Of a stretch of DNA of 35,794 nucleotides, positions 14,681-22,699 are shown piece after piece. The notes beneath the pieces are model-generated. The model ran no database searches and was not told the DNA's origin. It saw only the letters and a list, made by a program, of their open reading frames with translations. The position numbers and the translations under genes are program-made. Position 1 is the first letter of the stretch, and every line of letters begins with the position of its first letter. Source of the stretch: Bifidobacterium sp. GTDB lineage: Bacteria; Actinomycetota; Actinomycetes; Actinomycetales; Bifidobacteriaceae. The stretch is from NCBI GenBank assembly GCA_022640915.1, contig JALCCT010000015.1, forward strand, positions 1 to 35,794, written 5' to 3'.

Positions 14681-15304
14681 TTACCAGCGCACTGAAATGC
14701 GCTGGCCGATGTGCGAGCCGCGCTCGATCTCGTCGACTACTGCGATGGCATAGTCCGCGTAGCTGATCGCACTGATGCCGTCGTCGTCGGTGCTGTATTC
14801 TTCGCCCGCAAGAGCATATGCGCCCGTTCGTTTGCCGTCCGCCTGGAAATCCGCGGCAGGACTGATATAGGTCCAACGCACGTCATCGCGCCGTCGAAGT
14901 TCGTCCAAGGCTTTGCCCATAGCGAGTGGCACCGGCTTGATCTCATCGGGAAACCCGTCGCTGAGCTGAGCGGTGTGCCCGGCATTGGTGTACAAGCTGC
15001 CCGCGCCTCCCACGACGATCAGCCGGACCGATGTGCCGGACAGGATATCGGCAAGGTGGGCGAGCGACGTGGAATGTTCGGATAACTTGGCAGGGTCGAA
15101 CACGCCGAATGCGTCTACGACCACGTCGAAGCCAGTCAAATCAGCGGCGGTAAGATCGAATAGATCTTTGACGATTGTCTTGCCGGCACGGGTCCGATTT
15201 TCTCCGCGCACCACGGCAGTGACATCGAAGCCACGATTCAGCGCCTCATCGACGATGCGGCTTCCGGCGCGCCCATTAGCTCCGATAACAGCAATTGCGG
15301 TCAT
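14681..15304 (-). CDS. NAD(P)-binding reductase, NmrA/atypical SDR type
   Basis: This 207-residue single-domain Rossmann protein has AVIGANGRAGSRIVDEAL at 4-21 (GxNGxxG nucleotide motif), DVVVDAFGVFD near 60-70 and LIVVGGAGSLY near 95-106. It ends after the TYISPAADF segment typical of the YwnB/YesF-like group. Such enzymes reduce quinones or other small molecules, or sense NADP, and their substrates are mostly unknown. The ATG at 15304 follows AAAGGAGCAT, a good ribosome site. Genes of this type often sit beside a HxlR/MarR regulator; none is intact here, and the sequence upstream is a decayed patch. Confidence 0.85.
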   Translation of the reverse strand: MTAIAVIGANGRAGSRIVDEALNRGFDVTAVVRGENRTRAGKTIVKDLFDLTAADLTGFDVVVDAFGVFDPAKLSEHSTSLAHLADILSGTSVRLIVVGGAGSLYTNAGHTAQLSDGFPDEIKPVPLAMGKALDELRRRDDVRWTYISPAADFQADGKRTGAYALAGEEYSTDDDGISAISYADYAIAVVDEIERGSHIGQRISVRW

Positions 15305-15580
15305 ATTATGCTCCTTTGTATGTGCAGGCTTGCAGCGCCGCTAGGCTGGCGGTTGTGATTTGCCGGGCGGTTGTGGATAGGTGTTGCCGATCTGCGCTTG
15401 ACTCCGCCATTGAACACGTCATGGTCGTGCCGTGTTCGAATTCACTTATCGTAGCTCGTACCGACTGCCTTGCCTTCAGCTGCCGAGATTTTCGGCCATG
15501 CGAGAAGGCTTTGAAGAAGGCCCCATACGGTATGGTTGCCATGGGTATCAGACGGACGCGTGAATGGGAAGAGACCTTTC
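15305..15580. other. Gap without a recognisable gene
   Basis: Short frames exist on both strands (such as 15306-15605 minus and 15295-15624 plus), but none shows a ribosome site plus a recognisable protein. The patch lies beside an ABC ATPase and IS fragment, so it is probably degraded coding sequence and the promoter of the reductase. Confidence 0.5.
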
Positions 15581-15664
15581 GTGTTGCGGATCGAAGAAAT
15601 CTCAAAACAATACAAAACCGGTGATTTCGTGCAAAAGGCGTTGGACGGAGTCAGCATGAACCTG
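15581..15664 (+). pseudogene. N-terminal fragment of an ABC transporter ATPase (MacB/LolD type)
   Basis: A GTG opens VLRIEEISKQYKTGDF then VQKALDGVSMNLR, the exact start of a MacB-type ABC ATPase, including the (E/D)-IxKxYxxG start and ALDGVSxxL before the Walker A. The similarity stops abruptly after 28 residues: no Walker A, Q-loop or signature motif follows. Transposase-like sequence begins within a few dozen bases, so truncation by insertion and deletion is the simplest account. Confidence 0.75.
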
Positions 15665-15674
15665 CGCGTCACCG

Positions 15675-15862
15675 CAACCTCGGCAAGGCTTCCGTGTCTC
15701 TTGCCGCGTCGGCGGTCGGGGACCGGTGCGCAGCTTCCCCGACGGTAGATCAGCGTTGATGCTCATCAGCGCCAGGATCCGCTACGTCACCGCCAAAACT
15801 GGTCCACCCGACGCTACCTAGATATGTTCCGACTCCAAGACACCATAAGCGAAGCGAAATGA
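15675..15862 (+). mobile_element. 3' remnant of an IS256-family transposase gene
   Basis: One frame reads VRSFPDGRSALMLISARIRY then VTAK. After a one-base shift in an A-run near 15795 the sequence continues NWSTRRYLDMFRLQDTISEAK to a TGA at 15860-15862. FPDG-x-SALML-x-x-AR-(I/L)-R-(Y/H) followed by W-(S/G)-(T)-(R/K)-(R/K)-Y-x-(D/N)-M is the C-terminus of IS256/Mutator transposases. The DDE catalytic part is absent and the end is frameshifted, so it is not active. Terminal repeats were not identified. The family call is from motif memory. Confidence 0.7.
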
Positions 15863-16052
15863 GCACCGCAATAACGGCAGGCCACAATCAAAGTGCGCAA
15901 ACCATCGGACATTACCTTCTGATTCCAATACTCTTGGCATATTGCGGCAACTGGTTATGCTCTTATCTTCGCGCTTAAGGCGATGATTGACGCTAAAAGG
16001 AACGCATATGCCGGGGTGCGATACGGGAGCGGGCGTGGTAGGCTGTCGGGCA

Positions 16053-16128
16053 GAAAGGTGATGGGCCTCGCCTGGACGCATGTCCGAACCGCATGGTGCT
16101 CATGGGCATCATACTGATAGTTCCTACT
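16053..16128 (+). promoter_or_regulatory. Fluoride (crcB-type) riboswitch aptamer
   Basis: The sequence has the fluoride aptamer layout: AGGTGATGGGCCTCGCCT at about 16056-16073 (stem with the GATGG strand), a central variable hairpin, and CTGATAGTTCCTAC (16114-16127), corresponding to the conserved CUGAUG-CCUAC end that forms the pseudoknot. It lies directly upstream of the two FluC genes, where this riboswitch is most often found. It binds F- with Mg2+ and turns on export genes. Confidence 0.8.
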
Positions 16129-16133
16129 CAATC

Positions 16134-16167
16134 TGCCGTGTAACGGCATGGTGTTTTGCCATGCCGT
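16134..16167 (+). promoter_or_regulatory. Competing hairpins: riboswitch expression platform
   Basis: TGCCGT (16134-16139) can pair with ACGGCA (16143-16148). The overlapping ACGGCATGG (16143-16151) can instead pair with CCATGCCGT (16159-16167). The two folds exclude each other, as expected for a switch. No long U-run follows, so control could be at transcription or at access to the GGAAGGAG site at 16181. Confidence 0.55.
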
Positions 16168-16195
16168 AGGGCATGTTGTTGGAAGGAGCTTGACC

Positions 16196-16477
16196 ATGGG
16201 AATGCCTGTTGAATTCAGGAATACTGCGAACATGGGGTTGGTGGCCGCTGTGTTCCCCGATGATTCAGGTATGGGATTGTTGTATGTGGCATCGGATGCC
16301 AGAATTTCGCAATCGCAGACCGCCGGCTTGGACAGCAATGCGCCTTGGCATACGGCGGTCGTCGGCATCGCGCCGAATCAGCCGGGGCGAGTTGCCCAAA
16401 CCGCGCTGCATGGCGGGGACGCCGGAGACGATACTGGTCAGCACAAGGCTAACGAATACCGGGGTGATGCCGAGTGA
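16196..16477 (+). CDS. Unrecognised 93-residue ORF first in the fluoride operon
   Basis: The ATG follows a near-ideal ribosome site (GGAAGGAG, 16181-16188), and the stop overlaps the GTG start of the first fluC gene (GTGA at 16474-16477), so the two look translationally coupled. The product is soluble. A possible compact part (NMGLVAAVFPDDSGMGLLYV, WHTAVVGIAPNQPGRVAQTA) is followed by a polar Gly/Asp-rich tail. It has no membrane segment and no motif of known fluoride-operon proteins such as enolase, pyrophosphatase or EriC. It may be a real accessory gene, or a leader ORF whose translation exposes the fluC start. Position and ribosome site are strong; function is unknown. Confidence 0.6.
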   Translation: MGMPVEFRNTANMGLVAAVFPDDSGMGLLYVASDARISQSQTAGLDSNAPWHTAVVGIAPNQPGRVAQTALHGGDAGDDTGQHKANEYRGDAE

Positions 16478-16983
16478 AGCCGCGTATCAGAACATTGCTG
16501 CAATCCGTTGCGGCCGTCTTCGCAGGCGGCGTGCTCGGCTCGCTGATTCGCATATCATTGGGAACCTTGCAGGCGAAGGACGCGTCGTGGCCGTGGATGA
16601 CGATGCTCATCAATCTGACCGGCGCTTTCATCTTGGGCTGTCTGCTGGAATTCCTCGGCGTCACCGGTGAGGACGTCGGCGCCAGAAGACTTTGGCGCCT
16701 CGGCTTGGGCACGGGCGTCATCGGCGGATACACCACATACAGCACGTTCATCCTGGAAAGCGACACCCGGCTGACCGGGCATGCTGTGGCGCTCGCGCTG
16801 GCCTACCTTGTGCTCAGCGTGGTTGCAGGTCTGATCTGCGCCGGGCTGGGAATCGGAGCAGGTTCGGCGCTTGGTGCCAGACGCAATGCGCGCGCCACGC
16901 TGACATCTGCGCCGAATGGCAAAGCCGAAGTCTCCGGATCCGACTCAGACCCTGACGCCGAGAATGAGGAGGCCCACTCATGA
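16474..16983 (+). CDS. crcB: Fluoride exporter subunit FluC/CrcB (first of two)
   Basis: This is a Fluc channel subunit that lets fluoride leave the cytoplasm down its gradient. The protein has 169 residues and four helices. GGVLGSLIRI near 18-27, INLTGAFILG near 46-55 and GGYTTYSTF near 84-92 are the family motifs for the pore, the Asn and the central Na+ site. A 40-residue charged tail (ARRNARAT...DPDAENEEAHS) is extra to the family. It starts at GTG, coupled to the upstream ORF, and its stop overlaps the second subunit (ATGATGA region). In many Gram-positive bacteria two dissimilar CrcB proteins form an antiparallel heterodimer, as these probably do. Confidence 0.93.
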   Translation: MKPRIRTLLQSVAAVFAGGVLGSLIRISLGTLQAKDASWPWMTMLINLTGAFILGCLLEFLGVTGEDVGARRLWRLGLGTGVIGGYTTYSTFILESDTRLTGHAVALALAYLVLSVVAGLICAGLGIGAGSALGARRNARATLTSAPNGKAEVSGSDSDPDAENEEAHS

Positions 16984-17339
16984 TGTTGGCATTCGCTGCA
17001 TTGCTTGGCGGCTTGGGCGCAGCCGCACGGTTTCTTGTAGACACTTGGGTCAACAAACGCAACCGCCTGACCGTCCCCTTGGGCACTATCGTCGTCAACA
17101 TCACGGCATGCCTGCTCATGGGCATCCTCGCCGGCTGGGCAACCTCGCACATCGGCTCCGATTCCGTGCGCCTCCTGCTCGGTTCGGGCTTCTTGGGGGG
17201 ATATTCCACATTCAGCACCGCCAGCGTCGAAGGCGTGCGCCTCATCGAAGCGCACCAACCCATGCACGCCCTATGGCACACCGGCGGCATGCTCATCCTC
17301 AGCCTCGCCGCAACCCTGCTCGGCTTCGCCATCGGGTGA
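16980..17339 (+). CDS. crcB: Fluoride exporter subunit FluC/CrcB (second of two)
   Basis: The protein has 119 residues and four helices. LLGGLGAAARFLVD near 8-21 holds the conserved Gly-Gly-x-Gly-Ala-x-x-Arg, VNITACLLMG the conserved Asn, and GGYSTFSTASVE the Na+-site loop with the Ser/Thr track. The ATG at 16980 overlaps the previous stop by 4 bases, so the pair is translated together. The two subunits differ clearly in sequence and length, consistent with a heterodimer with one pore-type face from each. Regulation is most likely by the fluoride riboswitch upstream. Confidence 0.93.
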   Translation: MMLAFAALLGGLGAAARFLVDTWVNKRNRLTVPLGTIVVNITACLLMGILAGWATSHIGSDSVRLLLGSGFLGGYSTFSTASVEGVRLIEAHQPMHALWHTGGMLILSLAATLLGFAIG

Positions 17340-17669
17340 ACTGGATTCGAGTGGACTCGAATGAACAGAATATCAGGCAGGAAGCATAGCGGAGAGAGGG
17401 AACTGATACTGGCTGTCGGTATCGGCAGGCTGCGGTACGGATCTGATTTCGATACATTTTGGGGATGGCTTGCTCTGCGCAACGCTCTGGTACGGCCATG
17501 GTTGTTTGCCGCGTTGCCAGTCATTGCCGGTGGCGAGAGACCGGGACGTAGACCAGTGCATAGCTGCCAGTACAGAGAACCAACATAGCTAACGTGCTGG
17601 CTGGCTGATACCATGAGACAAAGCTGCAGGGCGGGGATCGCCCTGCCGTGTAACCCGAAGGGGGCAACC
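17340..17669. other. Gap between crcB and the SPFH gene
   Basis: No frame in this 330-base stretch has both a ribosome site and a recognisable product. It holds an 8-bp hairpin GCAGGGCG/CGCCCTGC (17626-17633 with 17639-17646) just before the SPFH ribosome site. That hairpin may be a leader structure, or a weak terminator for the fluoride operon. Confidence 0.5.
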
Positions 17670-18578
17670 ATGGATGGGCCAGCCGTAACAACAATCATCA
17701 TCTTAGTTCTTATCGTCTTGCTGCTGATCGCGGCGCTGTATGTGGTGCCGCAGCAGCAGGCTTTCATCGTCGAGCGCTTCGGCAAGCTGCATAAGGTGCA
17801 GTTCGCCGGCATCCACTTCAAGATCCCGCTGGTCGACCGCATCGCCATGAAGACGAATATGCGCGTCAATCAGCTCAATGTGAAGCTGGAGACCAAGACG
17901 CTCGACAACGTCTTCGTCACGGTCGTGGCATCTACGCAGTTCCGCGTGAACCCGGAGAATGTGGCGACTGCTTATTACGAGCTGCGCGACCCCTCGGGCC
18001 AGCTGCGCTCCTACATGGAGGACGCGCTGCGTTCCGCCATTCCGGCGCTCACGCTCGACGACGCCTTCGCTCGCAAGGACGATATCGCCGCTGATGTGCA
18101 GAAGACCGTGGGCGGCGAGATGGTGCGCTACGGCTTCACGGTCGTCAAGACGCTGATCACCGCCATCGACCCGAGCAATGCGGTGAAGGCCGCCATGGAT
18201 TCGATTAACGCCGCTCAGCGCGAGAAGGAAGCCACGCGCAACCGTGCCGACGCCCAGCGCATCCAGATCGAGACGCAGGCCGCCGCCGAAGCCGAGAAGA
18301 CCCGGCTGCAGGGCGAGGGCCAAGCTAATTACCGCCGCGAGATCGCCAACGGTATTGTCGACCAAATCAAGAGCCTGCAGGCCGTCGGCATGAATATCGC
18401 CGACGTGAACAACGTGGTGCTCTTCAACCAGTACCTCGATGTGCTGCGCACCCTGAGTGAGTCGACTAATGCGAAGACCGTCGTGCTGCCTGCCTCCACT
18501 CCGGACGGCTACAAGAACATGTACGATCAGGTCACCAATGCCATGCTTACCGTGAATGCGTCTGATGTGCGCCAGTAG
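17670..18578 (+). CDS. SPFH/Band 7 (stomatin-like) membrane protein
   Basis: The protein has 302 residues: one N-terminal membrane helix (TTIIILVLIVLLLIAALYVV, about 5-26), then a Band 7 domain beginning VPQQQAFIVERFGKL and running to about 190. A heptad-rich Ala/Glu/Arg coiled coil follows (NAAQREKEATRNRADAQRIQ then IETQAAAEAEK), then the C-terminal VVLFNQYLDVLR segment typical of QmcA/stomatin relatives. These proteins build large oligomeric membrane scaffolds and often work with NfeD-type proteases, none of which is next to it. The ATG at 17670 follows AAGGGGGCAAC. A perfect terminator follows the gene, so it is monocistronic. Confidence 0.92.
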   Translation: MDGPAVTTIIILVLIVLLLIAALYVVPQQQAFIVERFGKLHKVQFAGIHFKIPLVDRIAMKTNMRVNQLNVKLETKTLDNVFVTVVASTQFRVNPENVATAYYELRDPSGQLRSYMEDALRSAIPALTLDDAFARKDDIAADVQKTVGGEMVRYGFTVVKTLITAIDPSNAVKAAMDSINAAQREKEATRNRADAQRIQIETQAAAEAEKTRLQGEGQANYRREIANGIVDQIKSLQAVGMNIADVNNVVLFNQYLDVLRTLSESTNAKTVVLPASTPDGYKNMYDQVTNAMLTVNASDVRQ

Positions 18579-18595
18579 ATAGTGATGACCGTTTT

Positions 18596-18640
18596 GGGGT
18601 AAAAGGGCCGCAGAGCTTTGCTCTGCGGCCCTTTTACCCC
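18596..18640 (+). terminator. Very strong terminator after the SPFH gene
   Basis: A 21-bp perfect stem (18596-18616 with 18620-18640) around a TTT loop includes AGGGCCGCAGAGC/GCTCTGCGGCCCT and A/T-rich outer pairs. ATTGTTTTTT follows. It also stands at the end of the patatin gene on the other strand. Confidence 0.92.
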
Positions 18641-18685
18641 ATTGTTTTTTGGCTTGGCGTTACACAGAACTGCTATCGACGCCGT

Positions 18686-19531
18686 TCAGGATGCGAGGAA
18701 ACCAGCGATCTGCTCGGCCTGCGCGTAGCCGGCGCGGTACATGCGTTCCAAACCTTCGTAGGTTTTGGTGAGGGTGGAGAGTCCGTAGAGGCTTTCGGGC
18801 GCGAGGATGAGCACGCGGCCATCCTGCTCGCATTGTTTGGCGAAAACCACCTCGTCGTTGTAGGTCTGGTAACGGTTGAGCAGCCGTTCGGCTGCAGCAG
18901 GATAGAAACGTTTGAGGATGCGCGCCGGGGCAACATCCTTGCGTTGCTCGCGCAGCACGTCCCTGAGCCGGGTGAGGATGAGCACGATACGGTCGCAGCC
19001 GTCGTCGAGCGCCTTTTGCACGGGCACGGGGTCAGCGATGCCACCGTCGTAATATGGTATGTCGTCAATCACATACGGTTTGCATGCCACTGGCACGGCA
19101 CTTGAGGCCTTGACCGGATTCATCTGATCGAAGCCGATGTCGGACTTGGTGAAGTATTTCGTGGAGCCGTCCAGCGCGTTGCAGGCGACTACGGTGAACT
19201 CTGTTGGGTTGGCCTCGAACGCCGGGTAATCCACCGGATATTCGCCGTCATGGTTCGACAGATCGCCGTATACGTAGTCAAGGTGCACGAAGTTGCGGTC
19301 TTTGATGAAATTCGTTGCGCTCGCATACTCTTTGCGGAAGGCGTATTCAGTGTAGAAACGGTGGTTGCGGCCGTGCTGCCGGGCGATGAACGAGGTCATG
19401 TTTGCGGCTCCTGCCGATACCCCGTAGCAATGTCCGAAATCAATGCCGAGCTCTAGGCATCGGTCCATGATTCCAGCGCCGAATATGGAACGGAAACCTC
19501 CGCCGACGTCGATCAGTGCGGTTGCAGCCAT
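18686..19531 (-). CDS. Patatin-like phospholipase family protein (RssA/YjjU-like)
   Basis: This 281-residue serine hydrolase has the patatin fold. DVGGGFRSIF (8-17) is the oxyanion-hole Gly-rich loop, GVSAG (37-41) carries nucleophile Ser39, and YYDGGIADP has Asp162 of the catalytic dyad. Length and motif spacing match the bacterial YjjU-like subgroup, whose natural lipid substrates are unknown. No signal peptide is seen, so it should act in the cytoplasm or at the inner membrane face. The start follows AAAGGGGCA. It is read towards the strong terminator shared with the SPFH gene. Confidence 0.9.
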   Translation of the reverse strand: MAATALIDVGGGFRSIFGAGIMDRCLELGIDFGHCYGVSAGAANMTSFIARQHGRNHRFYTEYAFRKEYASATNFIKDRNFVHLDYVYGDLSNHDGEYPVDYPAFEANPTEFTVVACNALDGSTKYFTKSDIGFDQMNPVKASSAVPVACKPYVIDDIPYYDGGIADPVPVQKALDDGCDRIVLILTRLRDVLREQRKDVAPARILKRFYPAAAERLLNRYQTYNDEVVFAKQCEQDGRVLILAPESLYGLSTLTKTYEGLERMYRAGYAQAEQIAGFLAS

Positions 19532-19698
19532 GCGTGCCCCTTTCCCTATGGGACTTGAGCTTACCCGCTGTGCCAGGACATTGCGTGGTTACGCGTATGC
19601 ATATGCGCTAGGTCGTAAAGCATTGCATGAGAAGGTGTTGTACACCATATGGCATCGCCACGGTGTTTCTTCTGCAGCGCCGTGGATGGAATTCGTCG

Positions 19699-20475
19699 CT
19701 ACCGTTCGAGCAGGCTACGCTCCAATGCGGCTTCACGCTCGCTGGTGTTCGAATTATGCAATTCGGCGCTGCCGGTCGCGTCTTCAGGCGCGAGCTCGCC
19801 GAGTGATTCAAGGATGACCTTCACATGATGAGCTGTGCCGGCATTGCCGTCGATGATCGCCGTGCGCTCGGGGAGCACCTCGCGGAAATACTCGCGGAAG
19901 AACGGGAAATGCGTGCAGCCTAGCACCACCGAATCGATGGCGTCGAGATTGTACTGGTCAAAATACTTGTGCAAGGTATGCATGACGAGATTATGATCGT
20001 CCAGCTGGTTATGCTCGAGGATCTCGACAAGGTCGGGGCAGGGCTGCGAGTAGATAGTGTGCTGATTTGAGAATCGTGCCATGAGACGCTTGAATTTCGG
20101 CTCGTGCAGCGTCAAGGTGGTGGCGGCGACAATAATGCGTTGTGCAGCGCCGTTGCCGCGGTCACAGGCTGGTTTGAGCGCCGGTTCCATGCCGACAATA
20201 GGAATGTCATACGCCTCTCGCAGCGCGTCTACGGCGGCAGACGTCGCGGTGTTGCAGGCGATGACGACGGCTTTGACACCTTGGTCCACAAAACGCTGGA
20301 CGATGCCGAACGACAATTCACGCACCTGCTCCGGAGTCTTCTTGCCATACGGGGCATTGGCCGAGTCGCCGAAATACAGCACAGTTTCGTGCGGCAGATC
20401 ATGCCGTAGCTGCCGCACGACGGAGATGCCGCCAAGCCCTGAATCGAACACGCCGATCGCTGCACGCGAAACCAT
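19699..20475 (-). CDS. murI: Glutamate racemase
   Basis: MurI makes D-glutamate for the second position of the peptidoglycan stem peptide. The protein has 258 residues, normal for the family. [10 protein letters not shown] (7-16) is the N-terminal signature. Cys74 in ACNTATS and Cys187 in GCTHFP are the two catalytic bases, each followed by Thr, as required. The ATG at 20475 has AGGAGG 8 bases upstream, so the longer frame is not the start. The final 30 residues are polar and charged. It is divergent from dapF, so two amino acid epimerases serving wall and lysine synthesis share one intergenic region. Confidence 0.95.
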   Translation of the reverse strand: MVSRAAIGVFDSGLGGISVVRQLRHDLPHETVLYFGDSANAPYGKKTPEQVRELSFGIVQRFVDQGVKAVVIACNTATSAAVDALREAYDIPIVGMEPALKPACDRGNGAAQRIIVAATTLTLHEPKFKRLMARFSNQHTIYSQPCPDLVEILEHNQLDDHNLVMHTLHKYFDQYNLDAIDSVVLGCTHFPFFREYFREVLPERTAIIDGNAGTAHHVKVILESLGELAPEDATGSAELHNSNTSEREAALERSLLER

Positions 20476-20792
20476 AAGCCAAACCTCCTGGAGCACATTG
20501 CCAATGGGCATACGTGCAACACCATACTCGCATGCCGAGTACACGCAGCCTAGCAATGAGCTGATTTCATCTCAACCGCGGCTGTGATTGCGCCAAGATC
20601 GCCAATGCGATCTCGCGGCGAATTATTCTACCGTTTTTATTAAGAGCTCGGTTGGAATATGTGCACGGTGTCTCTTCGTGCAATTCTGCGCCGGAATCAG
20701 TCCTCCCCGTGCAATCAGGCGCTATCGCCACTTCCTATCTGCTGTTGGCAGGAGGCGTGTTCGAGTGAGGGCTGGCGAGTAAGCTATGGCGC
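20476..20792. promoter_or_regulatory. Divergent murI/dapF promoter region
   Basis: No protein-like frame is present in these 317 bases. For dapF, TAAGCT (20780-20785) ends 7 bases before the ATG with no ribosome site, consistent with a leaderless start. An AT-rich part at about 20625-20665 may hold the murI promoter or an upstream element. No clear operator symmetry is seen. Confidence 0.4.
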
Positions 20793-21752
20793 ATGACATT
20801 ACCCAGCAAAGTCACCAAGGGGCATGCCACCGGCAATGATTTCGTGATGTATTGGGATCCCGATGGCAAGTACGAGCCTACCGAGAGGCAAACGCGTTGG
20901 TTATGCGACCGGCATTTCGGCATCGGCGGCGACGGCCTGCTGCGGCTTGTGCCACTGGACTTGGTGATCGGTCTCGATGCCAATCTGCTCGAGGCTTGCC
21001 GGGCGGCTGGGACGGAATGGTTCATGGACTACCGCAACGCCGACGGCAGTATCGCCGAGATGTGCGGTAACGGCACTCGCGCCATCACGCTGTTCGCGCA
21101 GAAACTCGGCCTTACCAAGGCCGCAGGCGAGTTCAAGCTGGCTACCCGCGCTGGGCTCAAGACGTTGACGTCGTTGGGCGATGTCCCTGAACTGGGCCAA
21201 GATGTGTTCCGAGTGGAGATGGGCTCTTTCTCGATCGGGGAGATCGGCAAGTACCGCGTAACGATTCCGGGGGCCGCAGGTCAAGCCAGCGGCACCTTTG
21301 TGGATATGGGCAATCCGCATGTCGTGTCGGTGCTTGGCGCCACCGCCAGCGCGGGCGAGGAGCTTGGCAGGCCGCAATTCGCGGCGTTGGCCCAGCAACT
21401 GTCCGCTGCGAGCCTGCCCGATGTGGAAAGTCTTGATTTGGCGACTAAGCCTGTGGTCGACCCGGCGATCGACAGCGACCAGAACGTGGAGTTCCTTGCG
21501 ATTCGTGCGTTGGAGCCAGAGCAGGATCAGGGTTCGGCGTTTATGCGCGTCAACGAGCGCGGTGTGGGCGAAACCCTGTCATGCGGCACAGGATTGTGCG
21601 CTTCGGGCGTGGTGCTGCAGGCGCTCACTGGCATTCATCAGTGGATGATCGCCGTGCGCGGCGGCCGGCTGCGCGTCGCCGTACACGATGACAGCACCGT
21701 CACCCTCACAGGACCTGCCAGTATTGTCGGCGAAGTCCAGCTTGCGAGATGA
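20793..21752 (+). CDS. dapF: Diaminopimelate epimerase
   Basis: DapF converts LL- to meso-diaminopimelate, the precursor of lysine and in many bacteria of peptidoglycan. The protein has 319 residues. GHATGNDFV at 10-18 is the start signature, Cys91 in EMCGNGTRA and Cys264 in LSCGTGLCASG are the catalytic thiols, and NADGS and GNPHV are the substrate-binding motifs. It is somewhat longer than E. coli DapF (274 residues) because of insertions near 54-75 and 180-210. Bifidobacterial walls usually carry lysine or ornithine, so here the main need is probably lysine synthesis. The start is probably leaderless. It converges on the VKOR gene with a 54-bp gap and no strong hairpin. Confidence 0.95.
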   Translation: MTLPSKVTKGHATGNDFVMYWDPDGKYEPTERQTRWLCDRHFGIGGDGLLRLVPLDLVIGLDANLLEACRAAGTEWFMDYRNADGSIAEMCGNGTRAITLFAQKLGLTKAAGEFKLATRAGLKTLTSLGDVPELGQDVFRVEMGSFSIGEIGKYRVTIPGAAGQASGTFVDMGNPHVVSVLGATASAGEELGRPQFAALAQQLSAASLPDVESLDLATKPVVDPAIDSDQNVEFLAIRALEPEQDQGSAFMRVNERGVGETLSCGTGLCASGVVLQALTGIHQWMIAVRGGRLRVAVHDDSTVTLTGPASIVGEVQLAR

Positions 21753-21806
21753 GGGCCAACAACGTGGGAATGAAGGCGAAGCAAAGGGCAGCGCCCGCTG
21801 ATTCGC

Positions 21807-22613
21807 CTAGACGAAAAGCGCAGATCCGTCCTTGATGATGATGATCGCGACGAGAACCAGCAGCCACACGGCATCGGCCATGAGATCGTAATTGAGGCGG
21901 TAGTAGGTTCTCAGGCCCGAGCGATCGGGCAGATGCTGGACGGTGACGGTGGCGTGGGAGAGTGCCATGAATTGGATGGTCGTGGCGAACATGAGCACGA
22001 GACACCACGGGCACAGGGCTTGAATGACGAAAACCGACTGCGTGAACAGCCAGTACGCGTACAGCAGCGCTGCCAGTCCGCCGAACCAGGTGGCGGTGGC
22101 GAACCAGCGCGGCACGCGGATGCGGGCCAAACCGATGACGGCAATGGTGACGAACACGCTTTCTGCGGCGATACCAAAGAAAGCGTTCGGATAGCTCAGC
22201 CCATTGAATTTGATGATTTCGGATTGCCAGGATTCGGCAACCGTCGAGCATGAGAGCACGGCGTTGACATCGCAATCCAATAGCCGCTTGGGATTGCGCG
22301 CCAGTTGGAGGGTCTCGGCTGACAGAATCAGCGAAACTAGCAACGCTATGAGCGAAAACACGAGCATGATCGCGTAATTCCACCCCGCGCTGTGCCGACG
22401 TTTCGGCACAGCCGGAGCCAGGGGAGTGAGCGTCTTCATCGTCAGAACGGCCGAAGGGGCCGGAACTGAAATTCGATGCAGCGATGCAGCGTCTTCATCG
22501 TCAGCAGGCAGCCCGGCGCCGTCTGAAGCAGCACGCGTGATTGCGCCTGTGGCCCCGGATTTCCCGTGTTTCAGCTCTGTGTTCAGTGTGGTCGGGTCTT
22601 TGATCGGGTTCAC
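21807..22613 (-). CDS. Vitamin K epoxide reductase (VKOR) family membrane protein
   Basis: This membrane thiol oxidoreductase probably re-oxidises a DsbA-like thiol oxidase and passes electrons to quinone. Four or five helices carry CDVNAVLSCS (loop cysteine pair), the conserved Ser/Asn-rich GLSYPNAFFGIAA, and the active-site CPWC followed by a hydrophobic helix. No thioredoxin domain is fused. Start choice: ATG 22439 lacks a ribosome site, and the frame runs back to a TTG at 22646. I prefer the GTG at 22613 because GAGGA lies about 6 bases before it, which adds a 58-residue polar cytoplasmic tail before the ATG residue. The start is uncertain, the family is not. Confidence 0.88.
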   Translation of the reverse strand: MNPIKDPTTLNTELKHGKSGATGAITRAASDGAGLPADDEDAASLHRISVPAPSAVLTMKTLTPLAPAVPKRRHSAGWNYAIMLVFSLIALLVSLILSAETLQLARNPKRLLDCDVNAVLSCSTVAESWQSEIIKFNGLSYPNAFFGIAAESVFVTIAVIGLARIRVPRWFATATWFGGLAALLYAYWLFTQSVFVIQALCPWCLVLMFATTIQFMALSHATVTVQHLPDRSGLRTYYRLNYDLMADAVWLLVLVAIIIIKDGSALFV

Positions 22614-22699
22614 GCTTTTCCTCGCTGCCTGCGCGGCGATGGCCAATGATTTCGGTCCGCTGCGCCTTTGTTTGCTGGAACACAGTTTACGATGGTCGT

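Noticed and set aside
15305..15605. Minus-strand frame upstream of the NAD(P)-binding reductase as a MarR/HxlR regulator
   Set aside because: No helix-turn-helix, no ribosome site and no family similarity; it lies opposite the ABC fragment in decayed sequence.
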